This document shows positions 1 to 5,263 of a stretch of 5,337 bases of DNA, piece after piece. A program made the translations under genes and the position numbers. A model generated the notes under the pieces. That model saw only the letters and a list, made by a program, of their open reading frames with translations, was not told the DNA's origin and ran no database searches. Numbering within the stretch: the stretch's first letter is position 1; every line of letters begins with the position of its first letter. Origin of the DNA: Lachnospiraceae bacterium UBA7598 (GTDB lineage Bacteria; Bacillota; Clostridia; Lachnospirales; Lachnospiraceae); contig DLQV01000117.1 of NCBI GenBank assembly GCA_002474415.1, positions 1 to 5,337 of the forward strand, given 5' to 3'.

Positions 1-86
1 TGGTCTGGTTGGCGGTTACATAAAAAGTTTAAAATAATCAGGAGTTTTTTAAGTGTACTATAAAAACTTCCGACTGCGAATAAAGA

Positions 87-122
87 GGAGATATGCTTAA
101 TGCTATGCTACGTAATATCTCC
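87..122 (+). promoter_or_regulatory. Hairpin sequestering the ribosome site of the small peptide
   Basis: GGAGATAT (87-94) pairs perfectly with ATATCTCC (115-122). The stem covers the GGAG of the ribosome site, and the ATG at 100 lies in the loop. In Fst-type loci a similar intramolecular stem limits toxin translation. The pairing is visible; its regulatory role is inferred. Confidence 0.5.
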
Positions 123-228
123 CTTAATGTCTGTTGCAGCAGATGAGGTTTTATATCTCTTCTACAAGTGGCTGAGTAGGAAACAGCCCGACAACAGCAC
201 AACACTTTGCCTGATTTCGTATAGATAA
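100..228 (+). CDS. Small hydrophobic peptide, putative Fst-like type I toxin (42 aa)
   Basis: The 42-codon frame starts at ATG 100. That start is chosen because a strong ribosome site, AAAGAGGAG (82-90), lies 9 nt upstream; an in-frame ATG at 127 would give 33 aa. The product has a hydrophobic N-terminal segment (residues 1-24, interrupted by ADE at 14-16), then the aromatic/charged motif YKWLSRK, then a 14-residue polar tail to the TAA. A short membrane segment followed by a charged tail, a convergent antisense promoter and a shared terminator are typical of Fst/par type I toxins, which act at the membrane; that function is inferred. Copy 2 has TAG where this gene has CAG, just after the RK, so the tail may be a read-through extension and this copy may be decaying. 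An 8-bp hairpin could hide the ribosome site. I cannot name the exact family. Confidence 0.55.
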   Translation: MLCYVISPLMSVAADEVLYLFYKWLSRKQPDNSTTLCLISYR

Positions 229-305
229 GGCAAAAGCCCCCAGAGTTGCGACCTCTGGGGGCTTTCTTATTGCGTGACTGCATTGCCACTACATTATTTC
301 TTTTC
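229..305 (-). ncRNA. Putative antisense RNA (antitoxin), copy 1, about 77 nt
   Basis: A good minus-strand promoter starts transcription near 305, and the stem-loop at 233-265 ends it near 229. No conserved peptide is encoded: the minus-strand open frames of the two copies run in different frames. The RNA overlaps the 3' end of the peptide mRNA through the shared terminator. Its 5' end covers 289-301, which matches the peptide's start region (108-120) in 10 of 13 bases and so could pair with that mRNA in trans. This is the layout of par RNA II. Transcription and function are inferred. Confidence 0.5.
233..265. terminator. Bidirectional stem-loop terminator, copy 1
   Basis: A perfect 13-bp stem, AAAGCCCCCAGAG (233-245) with CTCTGGGGGCTTT (253-265), encloses the 7-nt loop TTGCGAC. 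It has T-rich sequence after the stem on the plus strand and CTTTTGCCTT on the minus strand, so it can end both the peptide mRNA and the convergent small RNA. It is also the only visible terminator downstream of the minus-strand ATPase gene that ends at 429. Confidence 0.85.
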
Positions 306-311
306 GTTCTC

Positions 312-341
312 ATTTTACCACAATTGCAGTTACCTTGTCAA
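312..341 (-). promoter_or_regulatory. SigA-type promoter for antisense RNA, copy 1
   Basis: On the minus strand, TTGACA (336-341) and TAAAAT (312-317) are separated by 18 nt. Both hexamers are conserved in copy 2 while the spacer varies, which supports a real promoter. Confidence 0.7.
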
Positions 342-386
342 GAACTTTTTTCCGATGGAAAAGTTACTTGCAATCGAAACAAACTG

Positions 387-404
387 CGACTGTGAATAAA
401 GAGG
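387..404 (+). repeat. 5' stub of interrupted repeat unit 2
   Basis: CGACTGTGAATAAAGAGG repeats the leader and ribosome-site region of unit 1 (71-88) with one mismatch. It follows unit 1 directly, in the position expected for the next tandem unit. Homology ends at 404. The rest of unit 2 is found only at about 5064, beyond the cargo genes. Confidence 0.7.
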
Positions 405-428
405 TTAGCCGGTTTTGAAGATCACTTT

Positions 429-1997
429 TCAAATTTCCATCATCTCAAACTGACAGGTGTGTTTTTTACTCTTCTTATCATAATTCACGCCAACAAATAA
501 AACTTTTCCATGATAATCCTTCAAACAGCGAATATACTTTCGGTCTTTGATCTGTTCCAGTGCAATGCCGGTACTTTGATTCCATTTCAGTTCCACGATC
601 ATTGCCGGGTTATGATTCCCAGTTCTCGGTACAAATACCAGATCCGCAAAGCCCTCTCCGCCTTGCAATTCCCGATAAACCGCATAGCTGTCTTGTGCGG
701 AATAGTATGCCAGACTCAGCACACAAGCCAGCGAATTTTCATCGTTGTATTGAATCACAGAACAGTTGTCACAGTGAACTTCCTGAAGCATTTCCGCCAC
801 CTTTTCCGCATTCTGTGCCAGCGTCAATTGCAGCATCTTGTCGGAACGATGAATGGCATTGTTAACTGTCTGGAACTCCTGCCCCTGGATGGAATTGAGA
901 AATTCCTGCCGCACTTCCTTGTTGGGAATCCAGGCGGTTTTTGTATCAAAGTCGTAAGTCAGATACCCAAGATGCACCAGCAAAGTCAGAATATCATCTG
1001 CAGTTTCAAAGGTACACATATCATTCTGAAATGTTTTCGTATTGATGGAAATATGCTCTCCGGCAATCATCCGAATGATCTTATCCCGCAAGCCGTTCTC
1101 ATTGCGGATGATATACATTTTCAAAGCCTCATAGGTTTCTGTCTGTGTCCAGTAGCTGTCGAAAATACGTTCATTCATTGCCTCTGCCACAGACTTTGGG
1201 TTATAAATCGAAATGCCGTTGATGTTATATCCATCGTACCATTGTTTCGTTTGTTCAAAAGACATATGATAACGCTCACAGAGCTGCTGAACTTCCTCTT
1301 CCGTAAAGCCAGTGAACTCTGCCAATCGCTTTTGATTGGTCATAGCGTATTCCTTGAACATATTCAGTGCCGAATGTTCGCCGTATTTCTTGATGGGCAG
1401 AATTCCGGTCATATAGGCAAGTGCCACATAGGGCTGTCCTTTCAGCAGGTCCCGCAGAAAATCCAGGTATTCCTTTTGAGCAGTCGCATTATCCCGATGT
1501 ACCCGGAAAATAGAATCCCACTCATCAATGATAAAGATAAACTTTTCTTCGCATTGACCGTACAGATCTTCCAGCGCAGTAATCAAACTGGTTTCTTCCG
1601 GCTCTATCACTGAGAATGTCTGTTTCATCTCTTTTAGCACACGTTTCTGCAAGAAGTCCAGCATTTCATGGACATTTTTAGTTCTGCTCAGGAATTTCTG
1701 CATATCGATATGAATCACATTATACCGGTTCAGGTGCATTTCAAAATCCGGCGTCTGTGCGATCTGAAACTTGGAAAATAATTCTCTCGAATCGCAGCCC
1801 TTGCTGTAATAAGCCGTCAGCATATTTTCTGCCATCGACTTCCCGAATCTTCTGGGGCGGCTGACGCAGATCTCCTTGTTTTCTCCAAACAGGCACTTAT
1901 TGGTGAAAGAAATCAGCATGGTCTTATCCACATAAATTTCAGAATAAGTAACCGTAGAGTAAAACAAATCATTTCCCGGGTTCAGATAGATTCCCAT
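429..1997 (-). CDS. AAA-ATPase-like protein with C-terminal PD-(D/E)XK nuclease domain
   Basis: This complete 522-aa protein belongs to the AAA-ATPase-like/PDDEXK_9 (DUF1703) family, whose biological role is poorly known. The N-terminal ATPase half shows VDKT (23-26), the family P-loop SRPRRFGKS (46-54), the Walker B strand FIFIIDEWD (153-161), the family block TGILPIKKYGEHSALNMF (197-214) and the WYDGY/YNPKSV region (253-270). The C-terminal domain has the nuclease core GFADLVFVP (D452) and IVELKW (E469, K471), followed by ALEQIKDRKY. Length and motifs look intact, so it is probably active. GGAGGT lies 8 nt before the ATG, and a promoter is visible at 2021-2049. It is transcribed away from the DUF3990 gene and toward repeat unit 1. 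Nucleic-acid cleavage coupled to ATP hydrolysis is inferred from the domains; a defence or element-maintenance role is speculation. Confidence 0.9.
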   Translation of the reverse strand: MGIYLNPGNDLFYSTVTYSEIYVDKTMLISFTNKCLFGENKEICVSRPRRFGKSMAENMLTAYYSKGCDSRELFSKFQIAQTPDFEMHLNRYNVIHIDMQKFLSRTKNVHEMLDFLQKRVLKEMKQTFSVIEPEETSLITALEDLYGQCEEKFIFIIDEWDSIFRVHRDNATAQKEYLDFLRDLLKGQPYVALAYMTGILPIKKYGEHSALNMFKEYAMTNQKRLAEFTGFTEEEVQQLCERYHMSFEQTKQWYDGYNINGISIYNPKSVAEAMNERIFDSYWTQTETYEALKMYIIRNENGLRDKIIRMIAGEHISINTKTFQNDMCTFETADDILTLLVHLGYLTYDFDTKTAWIPNKEVRQEFLNSIQGQEFQTVNNAIHRSDKMLQLTLAQNAEKVAEMLQEVHCDNCSVIQYNDENSLACVLSLAYYSAQDSYAVYRELQGGEGFADLVFVPRTGNHNPAMIVELKWNQSTGIALEQIKDRKYIRCLKDYHGKVLFVGVNYDKKSKKHTCQFEMMEI

Positions 1998-2020
1998 GAT
2001 GCACCACCTCCGTTTTTCTT

Positions 2021-2049
2021 AGTATATCATAAATTTGCGGGGAAATCAA
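2021..2049 (-). promoter_or_regulatory. SigA-type promoter of the 522-aa ATPase gene
   Basis: On the minus strand, TTGATT (2044-2049) and TATACT (2021-2026) are 17 nt apart, about 25 nt ahead of the start codon. The promoter is divergent from that of the DUF3990 gene, with about 75 bp between the two -35 boxes. Confidence 0.75.
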
Positions 2050-2089
2050 GGGAATGATGCCCGGGAGATATTTTGCTGTAATTCAAATA

Positions 2090-2109
2090 CCATTGCCCTG
2101 AACCAATGG
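2090..2109. promoter_or_regulatory. Small palindrome between the divergent promoters
   Basis: CCATTG (2090-2095) and CAATGG (2104-2109) form a 6-bp inverted repeat with an 8-nt centre, just upstream of the DUF3990 promoter. It could be an operator for the XRE protein encoded downstream, but no second copy confirms this. Confidence 0.25.
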
Positions 2110-2123
2110 CAGCTGGCTTTTTC

Positions 2124-2152
2124 TTGACAAACGATTGTGAAAGCGATATAAT
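2124..2152 (+). promoter_or_regulatory. Consensus SigA promoter of the DUF3990-XRE operon
   Basis: TTGACA (2124-2129), a 17-nt spacer and TATAAT (2147-2152) match the SigA consensus exactly. Transcription should start near 2159, giving a leader of about 40 nt before the GTG at 2199. It also rules out the longer open frame beginning at 2106. Confidence 0.85.
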
Positions 2153-2198
2153 AGCATCAAAGAATAACTATCGCTGTACCGATATAGGAGTGGCAATT

Positions 2199-2897
2199 GT
2201 GAAAGAAAAACTTACAATATATCATGGCTCAGAAAAAATAATACAAAAGCCTGTATTTGGATTTGGGAACAAATATAATGATTACGGACTTGGATTTTAC
2301 TGCACGGAAAGCATTGAGCTTGCAAAAGAATGGGCTTGTTCGTCAGAATTGGATGGCTATGCAAATGAATATACGATACAAACAAAGGGTTTGAAAATAC
2401 TATCCTTGACAAGCGGAGATTATAACATATTGAACTGGCTGTTTGTCCTGCTCCAAAACAGAAAGTTTCGCATTGATTCGGAAATCGCTTCACAGGCAAA
2501 AGCGTATATCGAGCATAATTTTGCCGTTGCATACAGAAACTATGATATCATTCAGGGCTATCGTGCGGATGATTCTTATTTTTCGTTTGCAAATGCTTTT
2601 TTGAGCAATACGATTTCGATCAGTCAGTTAGAACGAGCCATGGTACTTGGAAAATTAGGGAAACAGGTCGTTGCAATTTCCAAAGAGGCTTTTGAACGTA
2701 TTCAGTTTGTGAAAGCTGTTTCTGCTTCAAAGGAGCTTTACTATCCGAAAAAGCTTTCCCGTGATACATCAGCTCGTAAGGCATTTCGAAAAGAGAAAGG
2801 CAGAGGCAGTATTCTCACCGAAAAATATATGATCGACATTATAAGAGAAGGGTGGAAAAATGACGATGACAGGCTACAGCGAGTTGTACTTGAATGA
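2199..2897 (+). CDS. DUF3990 family protein, putative ADP-ribosyltransferase-like toxin
   Basis: The protein has 232 aa if it starts at GTG 2199. AGGAG (2186-2190) lies 8 nt upstream of this codon and the promoter lies just before it; the frame opens further upstream at 2106, but that start would lie ahead of the promoter. Family landmarks are YHGS (8-11), NDYGLGFYCT (27-36), LAKEWAC (41-47), YDIIQGYRADDSYFSFA (115-131) and LGKLGKQVV (150-158). DUF3990 proteins are, to my knowledge, related to ADP-ribosyltransferases, and the N-terminal YHGS and GxGFY motifs fit an NAD-binding site; activity is inferred. The gene overlaps the following XRE gene by 38 bp, so the two are translationally linked, as in many toxin-antitoxin pairs. 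The charged C-terminus (from about 185) is less family-like. Confidence 0.8.
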   Translation: MKEKLTIYHGSEKIIQKPVFGFGNKYNDYGLGFYCTESIELAKEWACSSELDGYANEYTIQTKGLKILSLTSGDYNILNWLFVLLQNRKFRIDSEIASQAKAYIEHNFAVAYRNYDIIQGYRADDSYFSFANAFLSNTISISQLERAMVLGKLGKQVVAISKEAFERIQFVKAVSASKELYYPKKLSRDTSARKAFRKEKGRGSILTEKYMIDIIREGWKNDDDRLQRVVLE

Positions 2898-3504
2898 CGC
2901 AAGAAAAAATCTTGGTGAAATGACCGAATATGCCATTGTTGATCTGGGCTATGCACCGGATGAATTTTTGGATTACTTCATCACCTCAGGAATCGCCGAT
3001 AAATTCGGCAAGGGAAACCCGAAGTATACCGTCGGTATGTCAGGCACAGAGCTTGCTGAGTGCGTTCTGAAGGCGGTTGGAATTGAAGTTAAGAGCAAGG
3101 AATGTGACCACACAGGGGATAAGGGAATCGCCTATTGGAGCGGCTGGATTCTGGCTTATTATCAATGGAAAACAGGCAGACGATTTGAAGATATTGCAGA
3201 TGATGGTCTTACCCTTTCAAAGGTTTTCTCAATGTACATTTTACATGAAGCTGACGACAGCAAATTTGCAGAAACAGCAGATGAAATAGTCGCAATAAAC
3301 AGAGCAAAGCAAAAATCCAAACTGTCTGTAATAAGAAAAGCACGGGGATTCACACAGTCAGAGCTTGCCAGAGAAAGCGGTATCTCTCTGCGTATGATAC
3401 AGTTGTATGAGCAAAAGCAAAACGATATCCGCAAAGCTCAGGTGGATACAGTGCTTGCACTTTGTAAAGCATTGGGGTGCGATGTGGAGGACTTGATAGG
3501 GTGA
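2860..3504 (+). CDS. XRE-family helix-turn-helix protein, putative antitoxin/regulator of DUF3990
   Basis: This 214-aa protein has two parts. Residues 1 to about 140 form a conserved domain seen in XRE proteins that accompany DUF3990 genes (YLNDARKNLGEMTEYAI at 10-26, GNPKYTVGMSGTELA at 52-66, YWSGWILAYYQW at 92-103). Residues 154-212 are a classic HTH_3 DNA-binding domain with FTQSELARESGISLRMIQLYE (164-184). GAAGGGTGG precedes the ATG by about 5 nt and lies inside the DUF3990 gene, which this gene overlaps by 38 bp. I infer that the N-terminal domain binds or neutralises the DUF3990 protein and that the HTH autoregulates the operon; neither is proven. No clear terminator follows, so transcripts may continue into the DUF4143 gene. 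Confidence 0.8.
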   Translation: MTMTGYSELYLNDARKNLGEMTEYAIVDLGYAPDEFLDYFITSGIADKFGKGNPKYTVGMSGTELAECVLKAVGIEVKSKECDHTGDKGIAYWSGWILAYYQWKTGRRFEDIADDGLTLSKVFSMYILHEADDSKFAETADEIVAINRAKQKSKLSVIRKARGFTQSELARESGISLRMIQLYEQKQNDIRKAQVDTVLALCKALGCDVEDLIG

Positions 3505-3510
3505 CGGAAT

Positions 3511-3584
3511 AAAAATATGCAATTTTATAGAAAAATAAGTCTGAAAATATGCAAAAAGAATCAGAATCGTCTCTGAAAATATGC
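3511..3584 (+). repeat. Three AAAATATGC boxes with exact 32-bp spacing
   Basis: AAAATATGC starts at 3512, 3544 and 3576, an exact 32-bp step (about three helical turns). The last two are extended to the 13-bp TCTGAAAATATGC. The array ends 7 bp upstream of the -35 box of the next gene. Same-face spacing suggests cooperative binding of a regulator, possibly the XRE protein or the DUF4143 ATPase itself. The repeat is seen; the binding is inferred. Confidence 0.6.
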
Positions 3585-3591
3585 GTTTTTC

Positions 3592-3620
3592 TTGACGGGC
3601 AGCATGAACTATGTTAAAAT
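3592..3620 (+). promoter_or_regulatory. SigA-type promoter of the DUF4143 ATPase gene
   Basis: TTGACG (3592-3597), a 17-nt spacer and TAAAAT (3615-3620) lie just upstream of GGAGG (3630-3634) and the ATG at 3642. The 5' leader would be only about 15 nt. Confidence 0.8.
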
Positions 3621-3641
3621 AGAATCAGTGGAGGTGAGTTT

Positions 3642-4940
3642 ATGCTCAAACGAAAATTCTACAATATACTTTCCGAATGGAAAAAAACAAAAAATCAGTC
3701 TTGTTTGCTTGTAAAAGGTGCAAGGCAAATTGGAAAAACATACATTATTGATGTTTTTGGAAAAGAAAACTATCAAAGCTATAAATATATCAACTTTATT
3801 GAAACACCGAATGCAAAGGACATTTTTAATGGTGAGTTGTCTGCCGAAGAAATATATAAGCGTATGACTTTGATTTATCCTGATATAGAGTTTATAGAAA
3901 ATGATACATTACTTTTTTTGGACGAGATTCAGGAATGTCCGAATGCAAGAACTGCACTTAAATTTCTTGCTCTGGACAATCGTTACGATGTGATATGTTC
4001 AGGTTCACTGCTTGGCATAAGCTATCGTGAGGTAAAATCTATTCCTGTCGGCTATGAAACGCAGATTGAAATGTATTCGCTTGATTTTGAAGAATACCTC
4101 TGGGCAGTGGGGTATGATGAAAAGTCAATCAGCATTCTGAAAGAATACTTTGACAAAAAGGAAAAAATTCCGGAATCCGTACATGAAACGATGATGAAAC
4201 ATCTTCGTGAATATATTGTGGTTGGCGGTATGCCTGCAGTTGTGAATCGATTCGTAGCAGAAAAGCATTTTGGTATGGTTCAGCAGGAGCAGGAAAGAAT
4301 ACTTGACAGTTATTTTGATGATATTTCAAAGTACGCAACTAACACAGAAAAGCCAAAGGTCAAAAATTGCTATCTTTCCATTCCCAAACAGCTTGCAAAA
4401 GAAAATAAAAAGTTCCAGTTCTCCGTTGTAGAAAAGAAAGCTACCGCAAGAAAATATGAAAACAGCATTGAATGGCTCAGAGACGCAAATCTGGTTAAGC
4501 TTTGTTACAATGTCAGTACACCTGAATTTCCTCTTGCAGCGTATGAAAAGGAGAACTTTTATAAGCTGTATCTGTCCGATATCGGCTTATTGGTTGCATT
4601 GTATGGCTTTGATATGAAAAAAGCCATCATTGATGATACTCTTGGCGGAAATGCAAAAGGCGGAATTTACGAAAACCTTGTTGCAGATATACTTGTAAAA
4701 AGCGGTCATAAACTGAATTATTATTGTACAGATAATGGTTCAATTGAAGTGGAGTTTTTGATTTCCGACAAATCAAAAATCGTGCCGATAGAGGTAAAGT
4801 CCAGTAACGGATCTACACGTTCTTTGAATGAGTTGCTGAAAAGAAAAGATATTCCTTATGGATATAAGCTGATTTCTGGCAATATGGGCGTAAATGACAA
4901 GAAAATTGTGATGCCGCTTTATATGGCTATGTTTATTTAA
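3642..4940 (+). CDS. AAA_14/DUF4143 ATP-binding protein
   Basis: This complete 432-aa protein is of the AAA_14-DUF4143 family, which is widespread, often lies in mobile or defence-rich regions, and has no settled function. It shows a Walker A GARQIGKT (26-33), a Walker B LLFLDEIQ (90-97), the conserved CSGSLLG (119-125), the SLDFEEYLWA block (146-155) and VGGMP (194-198). The DUF4143 C-terminus follows, with LYLSDIGLL (309-317) and a restriction-enzyme-like core: GIYENLVADIL (341-351), IEVEFLI (E371) and PIEVKSS (E384, K386). E371 sits where family members usually have Asp, a conservative change. GGAGG precedes the ATG by 7 nt. The gene is visibly more AT-rich than the 522-aa ATPase gene, suggesting separate acquisition. 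It has its own promoter with three phased boxes upstream, and a stem-loop terminator lies downstream at 5012-5051. Confidence 0.9.
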   Translation: MLKRKFYNILSEWKKTKNQSCLLVKGARQIGKTYIIDVFGKENYQSYKYINFIETPNAKDIFNGELSAEEIYKRMTLIYPDIEFIENDTLLFLDEIQECPNARTALKFLALDNRYDVICSGSLLGISYREVKSIPVGYETQIEMYSLDFEEYLWAVGYDEKSISILKEYFDKKEKIPESVHETMMKHLREYIVVGGMPAVVNRFVAEKHFGMVQQEQERILDSYFDDISKYATNTEKPKVKNCYLSIPKQLAKENKKFQFSVVEKKATARKYENSIEWLRDANLVKLCYNVSTPEFPLAAYEKENFYKLYLSDIGLLVALYGFDMKKAIIDDTLGGNAKGGIYENLVADILVKSGHKLNYYCTDNGSIEVEFLISDKSKIVPIEVKSSNGSTRSLNELLKRKDIPYGYKLISGNMGVNDKKIVMPLYMAMFI

Positions 4941-4955
4941 TGTCATATTGCGATT

Positions 4956-4999
4956 GCTAATAAAAATTTGAGCCACCTCGCTAATAAAAAACTGAGCCA
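4956..4999 (+). repeat. Two 20-bp direct repeats, possible IS21-like end remnant
   Basis: GCTAATAAAAATTTGAGCCA (4956-4975) and GCTAATAAAAAACTGAGCCA (4980-4999) match at 18 of 20 bases with a 24-bp period. Read on the other strand they give TGGCTCA...TTATTAGC, which resembles the multiple terminal repeats of IS21-family elements I recall from Clostridia. No transposase is present, so at most this is a remnant or the neighbouring end of a lost element. Confidence 0.4.
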
Positions 5000-5011
5000 G
5001 TTTCGATAAGA

Positions 5012-5051
5012 AAAATCGTCACAGTACAATAAAATATATCGTGACGATTTT
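5012..5051. terminator. Stem-loop terminator after the DUF4143 gene
   Basis: AAAATCGTCAC (5012-5022) pairs perfectly with GTGACGATTTT (5041-5051) around an 18-nt AT-rich loop. The stem ends in TTTT on either strand, so it could work in both directions. The low GC and large loop make it a moderate terminator; it could also be a remnant of the putative insertion sequence beside it. Confidence 0.55.
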
Positions 5052-5062
5052 GGTTTATTCCG

Positions 5063-5134
5063 AATTTCCCTTTCATTTTTGTTGTGGTAGACATTATCTT
5101 GTATAAGGTCTACAAATGGCTAGACAGGAAGTAG
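5063..5134 (+). pseudogene. C-terminal remnant of the small toxin-like peptide, copy 2
   Basis: The frame ends ...VVVDIILYKVYKWLDRK-stop (TAG 5132-5134) and aligns without gaps with unit 1's SVAADEVLYLFYKWLSRK: V, D, L, Y, YKWL and RK are shared. The hydrophobic stretch is more continuous than in unit 1, and the stop directly follows RK, as I expect of the intact family. No ATG or ribosome site is present; the start region appears to be lost at the cargo junction. A GTG at 5084 lacks a ribosome site. Confidence 0.5.
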
Positions 5135-5178
5135 CCCGACAACAGCACAACACTTTGCCTGATTCTTGTATGGGATAA

Positions 5179-5257
5179 GGCAAAAGCCCCCAGAGGTCGC
5201 AACTCTGGGGGCTTTCTTTTTGTGCGTGGTATGATGCCACTACATAATATCTCTTTC
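5179..5257 (-). ncRNA. Putative antisense RNA, copy 2, about 79 nt
   Basis: The minus-strand promoter at 5264-5292 should start transcription near 5257, and the stem-loop at 5183-5215 should end it near 5179. Bases 5240-5253, near the RNA's 5' end, match the unit 1 peptide start region (108-121) in 13 of 14 positions. This RNA could therefore pair with the unit 1 mRNA, with one G:U pair. The cognate copy 2 peptide gene has lost its start, so this RNA may be an orphan regulator. Function is inferred. Confidence 0.5.
5183..5215. terminator. Bidirectional stem-loop terminator, copy 2
   Basis: The 13-bp arms (5183-5195 and 5203-5215) are identical to those of copy 1 at 233-265. The 7-nt loop is GTCGCAA, the exact reverse complement of copy 1's TTGCGAC. 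TTTCTTTTT follows on the plus strand. Confidence 0.85.
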
Positions 5258-5263
5258 ATTCTT

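Larger units (their letters stand above)
71..386 (+). repeat. Tandem repeat unit 1 (complete, 316 bp)
   Basis: This unit runs from the leader CGACTGCGAATAAAGAGG (71-88) to the point where the same leader reappears at 387 with 17 of 18 bases identical, so the period is 316 bp. It contains the small peptide gene, a stem-loop terminator, a minus-strand promoter, and a short palindrome (TTTTCC-GAT-GGAAAA, 348-362). A second copy of everything from about position 117 onward lies at about 5064-5337. The stretches around the terminator and from the palindrome to the end of the unit are nearly identical, while the segment between terminator and antisense promoter has drifted. I infer a tandem array of a small genetic module, possibly continuing past both window edges. 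The tandem arrangement is seen directly; the boundaries are approximate. Confidence 0.8.

Noticed and set aside
9..64. Promoter for the small peptide gene (TTGGCG near 9-14 with AATAAT near 33-38, or TATAAA at 59-64)
   Set aside because: The hexamers are weak and no pair has both good sequence and good spacing, so no promoter is annotated; the true one may lie partly outside the window.
38..313. Minus-strand 91-codon open frame across repeat unit 1
   Set aside because: It runs through the terminator and the antisense promoter region, and the equivalent minus-strand frame in copy 2 (5110-5292) reads the same DNA in a different frame, so no protein is conserved.
510..1613. Long plus-strand open frame of 367 codons, and a 101-codon one at 560-865
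   Set aside because: Both are shadows antisense to the well-supported 522-aa ATPase gene; their products are low-complexity His/Cys-rich sequences with no recognisable domain.
1817..1830. A reverse-strand copy of the AAAATATGC box
   Set aside because: It lies inside the coding sequence of the 522-aa ATPase (the AENML codons) and has no phased partners, so it is probably chance.
2106..2198. Upstream extension of the DUF3990 gene to ATG 2106
   Set aside because: The extension would begin upstream of the consensus promoter at 2124-2152 and has no ribosome site; family homology begins at the GTG at 2199.
3541..3600. Short repeats considered as a CRISPR array
   Set aside because: Only three 9-13 bp boxes with 19-23 bp between them, next to a promoter and without cas genes; these are better read as operator-type sites.
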